From Microbacteriaceae bacterium (GTDB lineage Bacteria; Actinomycetota; Actinomycetes; Actinomycetales; Microbacteriaceae), in NCBI GenBank assembly GCA_025464895.1, contig JAODMG010000055.1:1-39345 (forward strand): 39,345 bases of DNA. Direction: 5' to 3'. The notes under the pieces were generated by a model that made no database searches, had not been told where the DNA came from, and saw nothing but the letters and a program-made list of their open reading frames with translations. Within the stretch, counting starts at the first letter, position 1. Each line of letters begins with the position of its first letter. Position numbers and translations under genes: made by a program. This document shows positions 24,311 through 31,748 of this stretch, piece after piece.

Positions 24311-24673
24311 ATGAAGAAATGGACACGCTGGCAGGACTGGGTAGCGTTGGTTGCCGGGCTTTTCGCGGCACTCTCGACGTTGTTCATGCCACAGATGGGC
24401 GCATCGATGCTCCTCATGCTCATCTTCGGCGCTCTGCTCGTCATTACTGCGCTGGTCAATCTGGCCATGCCAGGAATGCCCGCCATGGAATGGGCGCAGG
24501 TGGTAATCGCCGCGCTACTCTTCCTGTCCCCGTGGTTCGGCGCGTATGTAGCCAGCACCGGTGCAGCCTGGACGTCGTGGGTCGCCGGCTTGATAGCCGC
24601 GGTTGTCACGGCGACGGCAATCAAACCGAGTACAGAAGAGCGCAGCCACCACCGGCCGGCCGCGCAGCACTAA
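24311..24673 (+). CDS. SPW-repeat membrane protein
   Basis: 120 residues from the ATG at 24311; the track's longer version starts far upstream in another gene's promoter. AGGAGG lies nine bases before this ATG. Helices are LVAGLFAALSTLFMPQMGAS, LLMLIFGALLVITALVNLAM, VVIAALLFLSPWFGAYVAST and WVAGLIAAVVTATAI, with the family's SPW signature in LFLSPWFGAY. The SPW repeat is named for this motif and its function is unknown. It is followed 40 bases later by the TOPRIM gene, so it may be part of that unit. Confidence 0.9.
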   Translation: MKKWTRWQDWVALVAGLFAALSTLFMPQMGASMLLMLIFGALLVITALVNLAMPGMPAMEWAQVVIAALLFLSPWFGAYVASTGAAWTSWVAGLIAAVVTATAIKPSTEERSHHRPAAQH

Positions 24674-24713
24674 TCGCGCTGGCGACCAGTAGAACCAACG
24701 CCGGGGCAATCGC

Positions 24714-25427
24714 GTGAGGTTGTCCCGGCGCTCCTCACCACGTGCCGGCGATGCCGCGGCTCAGTTCCGGTCCGCGGTCGCCGACTGGGCGGTCGCCGGT
24801 CCCGGCGCCGCGGATGCCGCGGCCATCGCGCGCAGAATTGCGCCCGCCGTGCATACGGTCGTCTTGGTGGAGGGGGAAAGCGACCGGGTCGCGGTGGAAG
24901 CACTGGCGGCAGCTCGTGAACTCGACCTCGACGGCGTCGCGGTCATTCCGATGGGCGGCGCCACGAGCGTCCAGAAATTCGTCGAGTTCCTCGGACCGCG
25001 TGGGCTCGGCATCCGCCTCTGCGGACTCTGCGATGCCGGGGAGGAGCACTTCTTCTCCCGTGCCATCGAACGGGCCGGCCTTGGCTCCGCCCTCAGCCGT
25101 GCGGCGATGGAATCGCTCGGTTTCTTCGTCTGTGTCGTCGACCTCGAGGACGAGCTGATTCGTGCGCTCGGCGTAACCGAGGTCGAGCGGGTGGTCGATG
25201 CCCAGGGCGACTCACGCGCGCTAGCCACGTTCAAGAGTCAGCCGGCGCAGCGCGAGCGGTCCGCCGAGCAGCAGCTCCGTCGCTTCGCCGGAACGCTCAG
25301 CGGGCGAAAATCCCGGTACGCCCGAGCCATGGTCGACGCGCTCGACCCCGACCGGGCACCCGATCCGCTCGCGAAATTACTCGCGCACCTCGACGGGGGT
25401 CGAGGACACCGACGTGGTCGAACGTAG
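24714..25427 (+). CDS. Stand-alone OLD-like TOPRIM domain protein
   Basis: 237 residues starting with GTG at 24714. The first catalytic motif is VVLVEGESDRVAVEAL (Glu near 53). Then come VAVIPMGGATSVQKFVEFLG, RLCGLCDAGEEHFFSRAI (Asp near 107), and FFVCVVDLEDELIRALG (Asp 143, Glu 145). These are the TOPRIM metal-binding positions in the order seen in OLD-family nucleases. The usual ABC-type ATPase half is missing. The C-terminal 70 residues are basic (QRERSAEQQLRRFAGTLSGR), suggesting nucleic-acid binding. Its stop overlaps the Nudix gene by 14 bases. OLD nucleases act in phage defence or DNA repair; what a lone TOPRIM does is unknown. Confidence 0.85.
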   Translation: MRLSRRSSPRAGDAAAQFRSAVADWAVAGPGAADAAAIARRIAPAVHTVVLVEGESDRVAVEALAAARELDLDGVAVIPMGGATSVQKFVEFLGPRGLGIRLCGLCDAGEEHFFSRAIERAGLGSALSRAAMESLGFFVCVVDLEDELIRALGVTEVERVVDAQGDSRALATFKSQPAQRERSAEQQLRRFAGTLSGRKSRYARAMVDALDPDRAPDPLAKLLAHLDGGRGHRRGRT

Positions 25428-25887
25428 CTCTGGCATCCTGCTCTACCGCGTCGCGCCGGAGCTGGAGATATTCGCCGGCCACATGGGTGGCCCATTCTGG
25501 GCGCGGAAGGATGCAGCGGCCTGGTCGATTCCCAAAGGACTCCCGCAGCCCGGCGAGACGCCGCTCCGGGCCGCCCTCCGCGAGTTCGAGGAGGAGATCG
25601 GCATTCCGGCGCCATCCGTTCCCTACGATCTGCTCGGTGAGTTCCGCCAGGCCTCCGGCAAGATCGTGACGATCTTCGCTGCGGAGGCGGACATCGCGCT
25701 CGACCGGATCACCGGCGGCACATTCGAACTGGAGTGGCCGCCACGATCCGGTCGAACGCAGCTCTTCCCAGAGATCGATGTCGCGCGCTGGTTGTCGGTT
25801 GCCGACGCCCGGGTGAAGCTGGTGAAGGGGCAAGTCGCCGCCGTGGATGCGGTGATCGCCGCCGTGTCTAACAGGAACGGCGCCTGA
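25414..25887 (+). CDS. Nudix hydrolase
   Basis: 157 residues starting with GTG at 25414. The Nudix box GX5EX7REUXEEXGU is complete as GLPQPGETPLRAALREFEEE followed by IGI, so the enzyme should be active and need Mg2+. Flanking segments SSGILLYRVAPELEIFAGHM and DAAAWSIPKG are typical of the MutT/diadenosine-polyphosphate-like branch. The substrate is a nucleoside diphosphate linked to something else. The 14-base overlap with the TOPRIM gene suggests translational coupling and a joint function. The stop codon region is part of a 15-bp repeat array. Confidence 0.93.
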   Translation: MVERSSGILLYRVAPELEIFAGHMGGPFWARKDAAAWSIPKGLPQPGETPLRAALREFEEEIGIPAPSVPYDLLGEFRQASGKIVTIFAAEADIALDRITGGTFELEWPPRSGRTQLFPEIDVARWLSVADARVKLVKGQVAAVDAVIAAVSNRNGA

Positions 25888-25913
25888 CAGAACAGCGCTG
25901 ACAGGAACGGCGC
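25869..25913 (+). repeat. Three-unit 15-bp repeat covering the end of the Nudix gene
   Basis: TAACAGGAACGGCGC, TGACAGAACAGCGC and TGACAGGAACGGCGC follow in tandem, the first encoding the last residues NRNG. Units one and three share 13 identical bases at 25871-25883 and 25901-25913. The Nudix stop is at the junction between units one and two. Confidence 0.75.
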
Positions 25914-25944
25914 TGACGCTGAAGGCGACCACCGCGGCTGAACG

Positions 25945-26418
25945 TCAGAGACCGGCCAACACGGTGTCGAGGCGCTCGTAGCCCTGGGTTATTCCGGATT
26001 CCATGCCGCTTTCGACCATGCCGTCCCTGGCTTCCACACTCTGGAATACCGAGTGTGACGACACCCGCGTGCGGCCGTCGCCCGCATCCGCGAACGTCAC
26101 CGAGTCGAGGCTGACGTGACCCGGTGCTCCCGCGAACTCGAAGGTCTGCACGATGGTGTCGTCGGTGACGCTGTGGAACACGCCGCGGAACTCGTAGGCG
26201 TTTCCCTCTTGGTCGGTGTGCACGTAGTGCCACGAGCCGCCCGGGCGGACGTCGTATTCCTTGATCTCCATCTCGAGCCTGTACGGCCCCAACCATTGGA
26301 TGAGAAGCGCAGGGTCTGTATACGCACGGATCACGGATGCGACCGGCGCATCGAATTCGCGCTCCATTTCGACGAAGGGAACGCCCGGCTGTGCTGTGAC
26401 GATAGTTGGATTGCTCAT
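25945..26418 (-). CDS. SRPBCC (AHSA1-like) domain protein
   Basis: 157 residues from the ATG at 26418. The START-like beta-grip fold shows in MEREFDAPVASVIRAYTDPA, LLIQWLGPYRLEMEIKEYDV, GGSWHYVHTDQEGNAYEFRG, and SGMESGITQGYERLDTVLAG. Proteins of this group follow ArsR regulators and bind hydrophobic ligands in a deep pocket; a few are linked to stress. The gene overlaps the upstream ArsR stop as ATGA and converges on the Nudix gene. Confidence 0.92.
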   Translation of the reverse strand: MSNPTIVTAQPGVPFVEMEREFDAPVASVIRAYTDPALLIQWLGPYRLEMEIKEYDVRPGGSWHYVHTDQEGNAYEFRGVFHSVTDDTIVQTFEFAGAPGHVSLDSVTFADAGDGRTRVSSHSVFQSVEARDGMVESGMESGITQGYERLDTVLAGL

Positions 26419-26768
26419 TTCTCTTCCTCTTCCTGCATCGGGGTGATGGCGGTGAGCACGGAGTCGAGGCGACGGAATTGCCGCTCGGCGATGAGGCGGT
26501 AGTTGTCGATCCATGCGGTCAGGGCTTCGAGTGCGACCGCGTTGAGGTGGCACGGCCGTCTCTGGCCATCGCGGCTGCGGGTGATCAGGCCCGCCTGCTC
26601 GAGCACCTGGATGTGCTTGGACACACCCTGCAGTGTCATCGGTATCGGCTCGGCCAGTTCGTTGACCGTCGCCGGTCCGCGAGACAGTCTCGCGATGATC
26701 GCGCGACGCACCGGATCGCCGAGCGCAACGAACGCTCGATCCAACCGGGTCTCATCCTCGTCTATCAC
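26415..26768 (-). CDS. ArsR-type helix-turn-helix regulator of the SRPBCC pair
   Basis: 117 residues, starting with GTG at 26768 and a clear AAAGG seven bases upstream. The winged-helix is FVALGDPVRRAIIARLSRGP, ELAEPIPMTLQGVSKHIQVL and EQAGLITRSRDGQRRPCHLN. No Cys-rich metal site of true ArsR is present, so metal sensing is unlikely. The C-terminus matches regulators always found before an SRPBCC gene. A palindrome right upstream is its probable operator, giving autoregulation of both genes. Confidence 0.93.
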   Translation of the reverse strand: MIDEDETRLDRAFVALGDPVRRAIIARLSRGPATVNELAEPIPMTLQGVSKHIQVLEQAGLITRSRDGQRRPCHLNAVALEALTAWIDNYRLIAERQFRRLDSVLTAITPMQEEEEK

Positions 26769-26785
26769 GTATTCACCTTTTTATT

Positions 26786-26807
26786 TGATCAACCGATTGG
26801 TTGATCA
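26786..26807. promoter_or_regulatory. ArsR autoregulatory operator
   Basis: TGATCAACC and GGTTGATCA form a perfect 9-bp inverted repeat with a four-base centre, 18 bases before the ArsR start. The inner CAACCGATTGGTTG matches the site type I know for ArsR-SRPBCC pairs. Confidence 0.75.
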
Positions 26808-26876
26808 TCTAAAAATAGTCGATGACGCGGCGGCCGTCAAGGGCTCGCACAAAGCGAACTGGGGCTTCGACGTCGG

Positions 26877-28100
26877 CTATGACCCGCTGAGCGGAATCGT
26901 CACGACGATCACGGCGCCGATGCCGGGCCGCGGCGGTTCGAGCGCGACCCCGCCGCGATGGCGGGCGGCGACCTCCGCCACCAGCGAGAGGCCCAAACCG
27001 TAGTGGCGGGCATGCCCACCCCCATCGGAGGTCGGACGGGAGGTGGCAAACCGCTCAAAGGCCGGCGTCCTGGCCTCCTCCGAAAAGCCAGGGCCGTCGT
27101 CGCTGACCCGTATCTCCGCGAACCGGCCTCGAGAACGCACCTCGATCGTCACGTCGGACCTGGCGTGATCGATGGCATTGGTGATGAGCGCCGTGTACAG
27201 GCGCAGCATCGACACCCTGGCACCGTCGACGACGACGCTGAGTCCCGGCTCAGCCCGGTGCAATCGGATGCCACGACTCTCCGCCTCAGAATCGAGTGAG
27301 TTGATCGCGTCATCCGCCAGCGCCACCAGGTCGAGTTTCGTCAGCTCGACGGACTCACGCGGGTCGGCGGTGATGAGCAGGTCCTCCAGGATCTCGCCGA
27401 GCACGCGGGAATCCTGGACGATCTCATCGATCCCATCGGCAACGTCGTCCGCGTTCGCATCGCTGCTCGCATCCGCGAGCCGTCGCCGAACCAACTGCGC
27501 CCTCGTACTGAGCAGGGTCAGCGGGGTTCGGAGTTCGTGGCTGGCATCCGCCACGAAGCGCCGCTGCAGCGCGAGCGCATCGACCATCGGCCGCATCGCC
27601 CTTCTTCCCATCAGCACTGCGACGAAGCCGGCGGCCACAGCGGCGAGCAACCCGGAGATCACCAGTGCGATTCCCAGTCGGCTCAACTCTTCCGAATTCT
27701 CTCGGGTGTCGAGTGCTGCCTGCACCACCCGGCCGCGATCGGCACTCGTTCGCACGACGTAGTCCCGTCCGCCCTCGCTCAGCGTCGTCTCGATCGCGCC
27801 ACCGGATTCGGTCACCTTCTGCATGGCCGACTGGTCGGGAAACCAGGAAGGCGCATTGCGCGTGACCATGGTGCCCGCATCCGTCTGGATCGCGACGAGC
27901 ACGCCGGCCGGGGCATCCGCCGGGGACTGGTGTTGGCCGGCACCGATCAACGTGTGATGATTGGCCTCCGCCTGGCCAGCACTGACGATGGCAAAGGCGA
28001 CTCCGATCAGAAGTGCGAACAACACCAGGATCAGCGCGGTGAATTGGACCGCGAGTCGGATGGAGGTGCGCCTGAGATCCGCGGCATCCGCGCTTCTCAC
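26877..28100 (-). CDS. Two-component sensor histidine kinase
   Basis: 407 residues starting with GTG at 28100. TM1 is about 15-41 (LAVQFTALILVLFALLIGVA), then an extracytoplasmic domain of about 100 residues, and TM2 about 142-165. The phospho-acceptor is His188 in DASHELRTPLTLLSTRAQLV. The ATPase part has the N-box TALITNAIDHARSD, the G1 box IRVSDDGPGF and the G2 box HYGLGLSLVAEVAARH. No HAMP domain is evident between TM2 and the DHp helix, though a short linker is present. It partners the response regulator just upstream. The signal is unknown; the gene is ten bases downstream of the regulator's stop. Confidence 0.95.
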   Translation of the reverse strand: MRSADAADLRRTSIRLAVQFTALILVLFALLIGVAFAIVSAGQAEANHHTLIGAGQHQSPADAPAGVLVAIQTDAGTMVTRNAPSWFPDQSAMQKVTESGGAIETTLSEGGRDYVVRTSADRGRVVQAALDTRENSEELSRLGIALVISGLLAAVAAGFVAVLMGRRAMRPMVDALALQRRFVADASHELRTPLTLLSTRAQLVRRRLADASSDANADDVADGIDEIVQDSRVLGEILEDLLITADPRESVELTKLDLVALADDAINSLDSEAESRGIRLHRAEPGLSVVVDGARVSMLRLYTALITNAIDHARSDVTIEVRSRGRFAEIRVSDDGPGFSEEARTPAFERFATSRPTSDGGGHARHYGLGLSLVAEVAARHRGGVALEPPRPGIGAVIVVTIPLSGS

Positions 28101-28124
28101 GTCGGGCTGCTCACGTCGGGCGGC
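28097..28124 (-). repeat. 14-bp tandem duplication at the regulator-kinase junction
   Basis: TCACGTCGGGCTGC and TCACGTCGGGCGGC (plus strand) lie side by side and differ at one base. On the minus strand one copy supplies the TGA that ends the regulator and the other supplies the kinase GTG. Confidence 0.85.
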
Positions 28125-28779
28125 CGAGTCGATAGCCGATGCCTCGCACCGTGGAGATCAGCGCGCGTCCGAGCTTCTTGCGCAGGTAGTGCACGTAGGT
28201 GTCCACGACGCCGGGGTCGTCGGCATCCGCGAACACCGTCTGTAACAGGTCGTCCCTGGTGAAGACCTGCTCCGGTCTCCTGGCGAGCCGTTCGAGCAGG
28301 TCACCCTCCCGCTCGGACAGGGCGACCTCCTCTCCGTCGTCCCTCGTGACCGAACGGCCGGCAACGTCGTAGGCGCCCCCCGGCACTATCAGGACCGGAA
28401 TGCTCGATGACAGTCGTCGGCGTAGCCCGCGAAGCCTGGCGAGCAGTTCATCGATGTCGAATGGTTTCGAGAGGTAGTCCTCCGCGCCCAGATCGAGTCC
28501 CTCAACTCGATCGGCCGGGTTGCCGAGGGCCGAAAGGATGAGCACCGGGGAGGTGACGCCACTCTGCCTGAGCTTGGTCAGTACATCGAGTCCGTCCAGG
28601 ACCGGGAGTCCGCGGTCGAGCAGGATCACATCGAACTTCTGGGTGAGTCCGTCGTGGAGGGCGCGCTGGCCGTCGCGTGCCGTCGTAACGAGGTAACCCT
28701 CACTTTTCAGAAGATCTTCGAGCATCGTCGACAGGCGCGCGTCGTCTTCAACCACAAGGATGCGCGGGGAATCGTCCAC
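28111..28779 (-). CDS. OmpR-family response regulator
   Basis: 222 residues from the GTG at 28779 (VDDSPRILVVEDDARLSTML); the track's 28851 start lacks support. The receiver has the acidic pocket at VEDD, the phosphorylated Asp55 in VILLDRGLP, Lys105 in DYLSKPFDIDE, and a Ser at the switch position (ILSALG). The winged-helix DNA-binding domain ends TYVHYLRKKLGRALISTVRG, then IGYRL. It is transcribed with the histidine kinase. TATACT six bases before the GTG, with no Shine-Dalgarno, marks a leaderless start. Confidence 0.95.
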   Translation of the reverse strand: MDDSPRILVVEDDARLSTMLEDLLKSEGYLVTTARDGQRALHDGLTQKFDVILLDRGLPVLDGLDVLTKLRQSGVTSPVLILSALGNPADRVEGLDLGAEDYLSKPFDIDELLARLRGLRRRLSSSIPVLIVPGGAYDVAGRSVTRDDGEEVALSEREGDLLERLARRPEQVFTRDDLLQTVFADADDPGVVDTYVHYLRKKLGRALISTVRGIGYRLGRPT

Positions 28780-28785
28780 CTTCGC

Positions 28786-28791
28786 AGTATA
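28786..28791 (-). promoter_or_regulatory. Putative -10 element for leaderless transcription of the two-component operon
   Basis: TATACT on the minus strand, six bases (GCGAAG), then GTG at 28779. This is close to the sigma-70 consensus. Confidence 0.5.
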
Positions 28792-28892
28792 GATATCGAT
28801 CCCCAGAAGATTTCGGAGGCGGCCCGACCCGACCCGTGCACACGGCACCACGCCGTCGATCGGTTAGGCCGTCGCGCGATTGTGAATTATGG

Positions 28893-28921
28893 TTGTCCGG
28901 ACGTTACCAACCCGTTATTCA
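28893..28921 (+). promoter_or_regulatory. Possible promoter of the M23-like gene
   Basis: TTGTCC, 17 bases, TATTCA, about 33 bases before the ATG at 28954. The spacing is ideal but both hexamers are only partial matches. Confidence 0.35.
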
Positions 28922-28953
28922 CCCGACGGCAGATTTTTCTGGGATTTATTTCT

Positions 28954-29694
28954 ATGGCAGCACACTCCGGCAAGCACTCTTCGACTCGGCCTCGGCGCCA
29001 GCCTCACCCCCTTCGCTGGCCGTCGTTTCGCAAGATGATCGCGTCGGCCGGAGCGATGCTGGCCGTGGTCGGATTAGCCGCGACGATGGCGATTCCCGCG
29101 ACAGCCGCAACGGCGAACCAGGGTGCGGTCCAGTCGACGACCACGGTGCCCGCACAGTCCATGACGGTGAATGGCGCGGCGCTCGACCAGCCGGTGAGCT
29201 GGGACAACACCCAGGTGACCCTGACGAGACCTGGGCAGCGGCAGCCTGGAGCGGGCACCTCGACCACCAGCGGGTGGGCCAATCCGATCCACCGTCCGAT
29301 CACCTCAGGATGGGGTCCGCGCGGGGTTATCTGCACCCCCGGTGTCGGCTGCGACTCCGGGTTCCACCGTGGCGACGACTTCGGGGCTCCGTGCAACACC
29401 CCGTTCTACGCCGTGTCGGCTGGTGTTGTGACCTCGATCACCCGTGCGGGACTCGCCGGCGATGAGATCGTGATCACTCACGCCGGGGGGATTTCGACGG
29501 CGTATTCCCACATGTACGACAGCGGCATCCTGGTCACGCAGGGCGAACAGGTCAGTGCTGGCCAGAACATCGGGCTGGTCGGTTCGACCGGCGACAGCAC
29601 CGGATGCCACCTTTATTTCGAGTATCGGGTGAACGGTCTCACGGTGAATCCGCAACCGGCCATGGCCGCCCACGGCATCATCCTCGGCTCCTAG
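28954..29694 (+). CDS. Secreted M23-like (LytM) peptidase-domain protein
   Basis: 246 residues from the ATG at 28954. A long n-region is followed by a signal-like helix near 29-52 (IASAGAMLAVVGLAATMAIP) with ATAATA as probable cleavage site. After a linker of about 60 residues comes the LytM fold: GWANPIHRPITSGWG, CDSGFHRGDDFGAP with the HxxxD zinc pair, AGLAGDEIVITHAGGISTAY then SHM, and the last motif STGCHLYFEYRVNG. In active enzymes that last motif is HxH; here the second His, a zinc ligand in LytM, is Tyr. It may be a non-catalytic, wall-binding activator. Four Cys in the core could form disulfides. The gene diverges from the two-component operon. Confidence 0.88.
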   Translation: MAAHSGKHSSTRPRRQPHPLRWPSFRKMIASAGAMLAVVGLAATMAIPATAATANQGAVQSTTTVPAQSMTVNGAALDQPVSWDNTQVTLTRPGQRQPGAGTSTTSGWANPIHRPITSGWGPRGVICTPGVGCDSGFHRGDDFGAPCNTPFYAVSAGVVTSITRAGLAGDEIVITHAGGISTAYSHMYDSGILVTQGEQVSAGQNIGLVGSTGDSTGCHLYFEYRVNGLTVNPQPAMAAHGIILGS

Positions 29695-29752
29695 CGGATC
29701 TCGCTCCTACCCGTCCCCCAGTTTCGTCTTTCGGCGCCGGTTTGGTTGCGCT

Positions 29753-29788
29753 GTGTCGATTTGGCGTGCCGTGTCGATTTGGCGAGCC
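29753..29788 (+). repeat. 18-bp tandem duplication upstream of the YCII-like gene
   Basis: GTGTCGATTTGGCGTGCC and GTGTCGATTTGGCGAGCC lie side by side and differ at one base, about 60 bases before the next start codon. Confidence 0.85.
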
Positions 29789-29848
29789 CCCGACCGTCGT
29801 AGCAGTGAGTCGGCAATCCAGCCGACCCACGATCGGAAGGAACACACC

Positions 29849-30136
29849 ATGTCCAGCTACGTTTTGTCATTTCGCAACGATCCAGACGTGACGGCCAGCC
29901 AGGAAGAAGTCGACGAGTGGGGCGCCTGGTTCCAGAGCCTCGGCAGCACCGTCACCGACATGGGAAGTCGAATCGGCGGCGTCACCCTGCTCGGCGAGGG
30001 CGCCGGGGCCAACGCCCTGTCCGGATACGTCATCATCGATGCGGCCGACTCGGCGAAGGCAGTCGATGTCGCCTCGGGATGCCCCGGCCTTCGCCACGGA
30101 GGAAGTGTCGAGGTCGGCGAACAGATCGCGATGTAG
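29849..30136 (+). CDS. YCII-related small protein
   Basis: 95 residues from the ATG at 29849, with GGAAGGA eight bases upstream; the track's 29753 start reads through the repeat. The sequence (SSYVLSFRNDPDVTASQEEV, AWFQSLGSTVTDMGSRIGGV, GYVIIDAADSAKAVDVASGC) has the ferredoxin-like YCII pattern of a strand, a helix, and a GYVII strand followed by an Asp-rich helix. It lacks the DGPF motif of the partner at 7770. Function unknown. It converges on gatB with a strong hairpin between. Confidence 0.8.
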   Translation: MSSYVLSFRNDPDVTASQEEVDEWGAWFQSLGSTVTDMGSRIGGVTLLGEGAGANALSGYVIIDAADSAKAVDVASGCPGLRHGGSVEVGEQIAM

Positions 30137-30156
30137 CGGTAGCGGCTACAGCGGCA

Positions 30157-30188
30157 GTGGCTGCCCGGCGCAATGCCGGTGCAGCCAC
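30157..30188. terminator. Bidirectional terminator between the YCII-like gene and gatB
   Basis: GTGGCTGC-CCGGC pairs with GCCGG-T-GCAGCCAC: 13 bp with one bulged T and a five-base loop, in the 75-base gap between convergent genes. Confidence 0.7.
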
Positions 30189-30211
30189 CCCGCCTGCCCC
30201 TGCTTCTGCGC

Positions 30212-31711
30212 CTACTGCTGCGCGCGCTCCAAGACGAGTTCGCGCACCCGCGCGGCATCCGCGGTGCCCTTCATCGCCTTCATCACGGCACCGATCACCG
30301 CTCCGGCGGCCTGAACCTTGCCATCGCGAATCTTCTCGAGCACGTCAGGTTGAGCCGCTAGTGCCTCGTCGATCGCGGCGATGAGCGCACCGTCATCCGA
30401 GACGACGACCAGGCCACGCGACTTCGTCACCTCTGCCGGAGAACCCTCGCCGGCGATGACGCCCTCGAGCACCTGGCGGGCGAGGCGGTCCGTGAGTTCG
30501 CCGTTGTCGATCATCGCGACCAGTTCTGACACGTGCAGCGGCGACACGAGCGATGACGCGTCGACCGACGCCAGGTTCGCGAGGCGCGCGATCTCCCCCG
30601 TCCACCACTTTCGGGCCTGGGCGGGAGCCGCACCGGCGGCGACGGTCAGCTCGATCTCCGTCACGAGACCCGAGTTCTGCACGTCCTGGAACTCCAGGTC
30701 GGTGAATGCCCATGCCTCCTTCAACCGACGACGGCGAATCGCCGGCGCCTCAGGCAACGCGGCCCGCAACTCGGCGATGAGGGCCTCGGACGGCTCGACC
30801 GGCAGCAGATCTGGTTCCGGAAAGTAGCGGTAGTCGTCTGCGTCGCTCTTCGGACGGCCGGCGGAAGTCACTCCGGTGTCCTCGTGCCAGTGCCTGGTCT
30901 CCTGGGTGATCGTTCCGCCCTTGGCCAGGATGGCCGCCTGCCGCTGGATCTCGTAACGGATGGCGCGCTCGACGCTGCGCAGGGAGTTCACGTTCTTGGT
31001 CTCGGTACGCGTCCCGAGCTTGCCGGAGCCGCGAGGACTGAGCGAGATGTTCGCGTCACAGCGCAGGTTGCCCCGTTCCATCTTGGCGTCGGAGATTCCG
31101 AGCGACACCACGATGTCACGGATGGTCGACACGTACGCCTTGGCCAGCTCCGGAGCATCGTGCTCCGCGCCGCTGATCATGTTGGTGACGATCTCGACGA
31201 GCGGAACCCCGGCGCGGTTGTAGTCCACCAGCGAATATTCGGCGCCCTGGATGCGACCGGTCGCACCGCCGACGTGCGTCAGCTTGCCCGCATCCTCCTC
31301 CATGTGTGCCCGCTCGATCGACACCTGGAACACCTTGCCGTTCGGCAGTTCGACCTCGACGTTGCCGTCGTGGGCGATCGGCTCGTCGTACTGGCTGATC
31401 TGGTAGTTCTTGGCGAGGTCCGGGTAGAAGTAGTTCTTGCGGGCGAACCGCGACGACGGCGCGATCTCGCAGCCGAGGGCGAGACCCAGGCTGATCGAAT
31501 AGCGGATCGCCTGCTCGTTCACGACCGGCAGGGAACCCGGCAGGCCGAGGTCGACCGGGGTGATGTTGGTGTTCGGCTCGCCTCCGAAGAAGTTGGGGGC
31601 GTCGGAGAACATCTTGGTGCGGGTGTTCAGCTCGACGTGCACCTCGAAACCGAGCACTGGCTCGAATAGCTCGAGTGCCTTGTCGAAGTCCATCAGTTCT
31701 GCCTTGGCCAT
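30212..31711 (-). CDS. gatB: Asp-tRNA(Asn)/Glu-tRNA(Gln) amidotransferase subunit B
   Basis: 499 residues, the usual length. GatB activates the misacylated tRNA by phosphorylating its Glu or Asp side chain before ammonia from GatA makes Gln or Asn. The catalytic cradle shows as VLGFEVHVELNTRTKMFSDA, ARKNYFYPDLAKNYQISQYD, VDYNRAGVPLVEIVT, and RCDANISLSPRGSGKLGTRT then ETKNVNSLRS. The C-terminal YqeY-like tail (AAGAVIGAVMKAMKGTADAA) binds tRNA. GAAGGGAAGG lies before the ATG. It is the last gene of gatC-gatA-gatB, 37 bases after gatA. Confidence 0.98.
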   Translation of the reverse strand: MAKAELMDFDKALELFEPVLGFEVHVELNTRTKMFSDAPNFFGGEPNTNITPVDLGLPGSLPVVNEQAIRYSISLGLALGCEIAPSSRFARKNYFYPDLAKNYQISQYDEPIAHDGNVEVELPNGKVFQVSIERAHMEEDAGKLTHVGGATGRIQGAEYSLVDYNRAGVPLVEIVTNMISGAEHDAPELAKAYVSTIRDIVVSLGISDAKMERGNLRCDANISLSPRGSGKLGTRTETKNVNSLRSVERAIRYEIQRQAAILAKGGTITQETRHWHEDTGVTSAGRPKSDADDYRYFPEPDLLPVEPSEALIAELRAALPEAPAIRRRRLKEAWAFTDLEFQDVQNSGLVTEIELTVAAGAAPAQARKWWTGEIARLANLASVDASSLVSPLHVSELVAMIDNGELTDRLARQVLEGVIAGEGSPAEVTKSRGLVVVSDDGALIAAIDEALAAQPDVLEKIRDGKVQAAGAVIGAVMKAMKGTADAARVRELVLERAQQ

Positions 31712-31748
31712 CAGCTGACCTTCCCTTCAGAGAACGAGGTGAGCAGCG

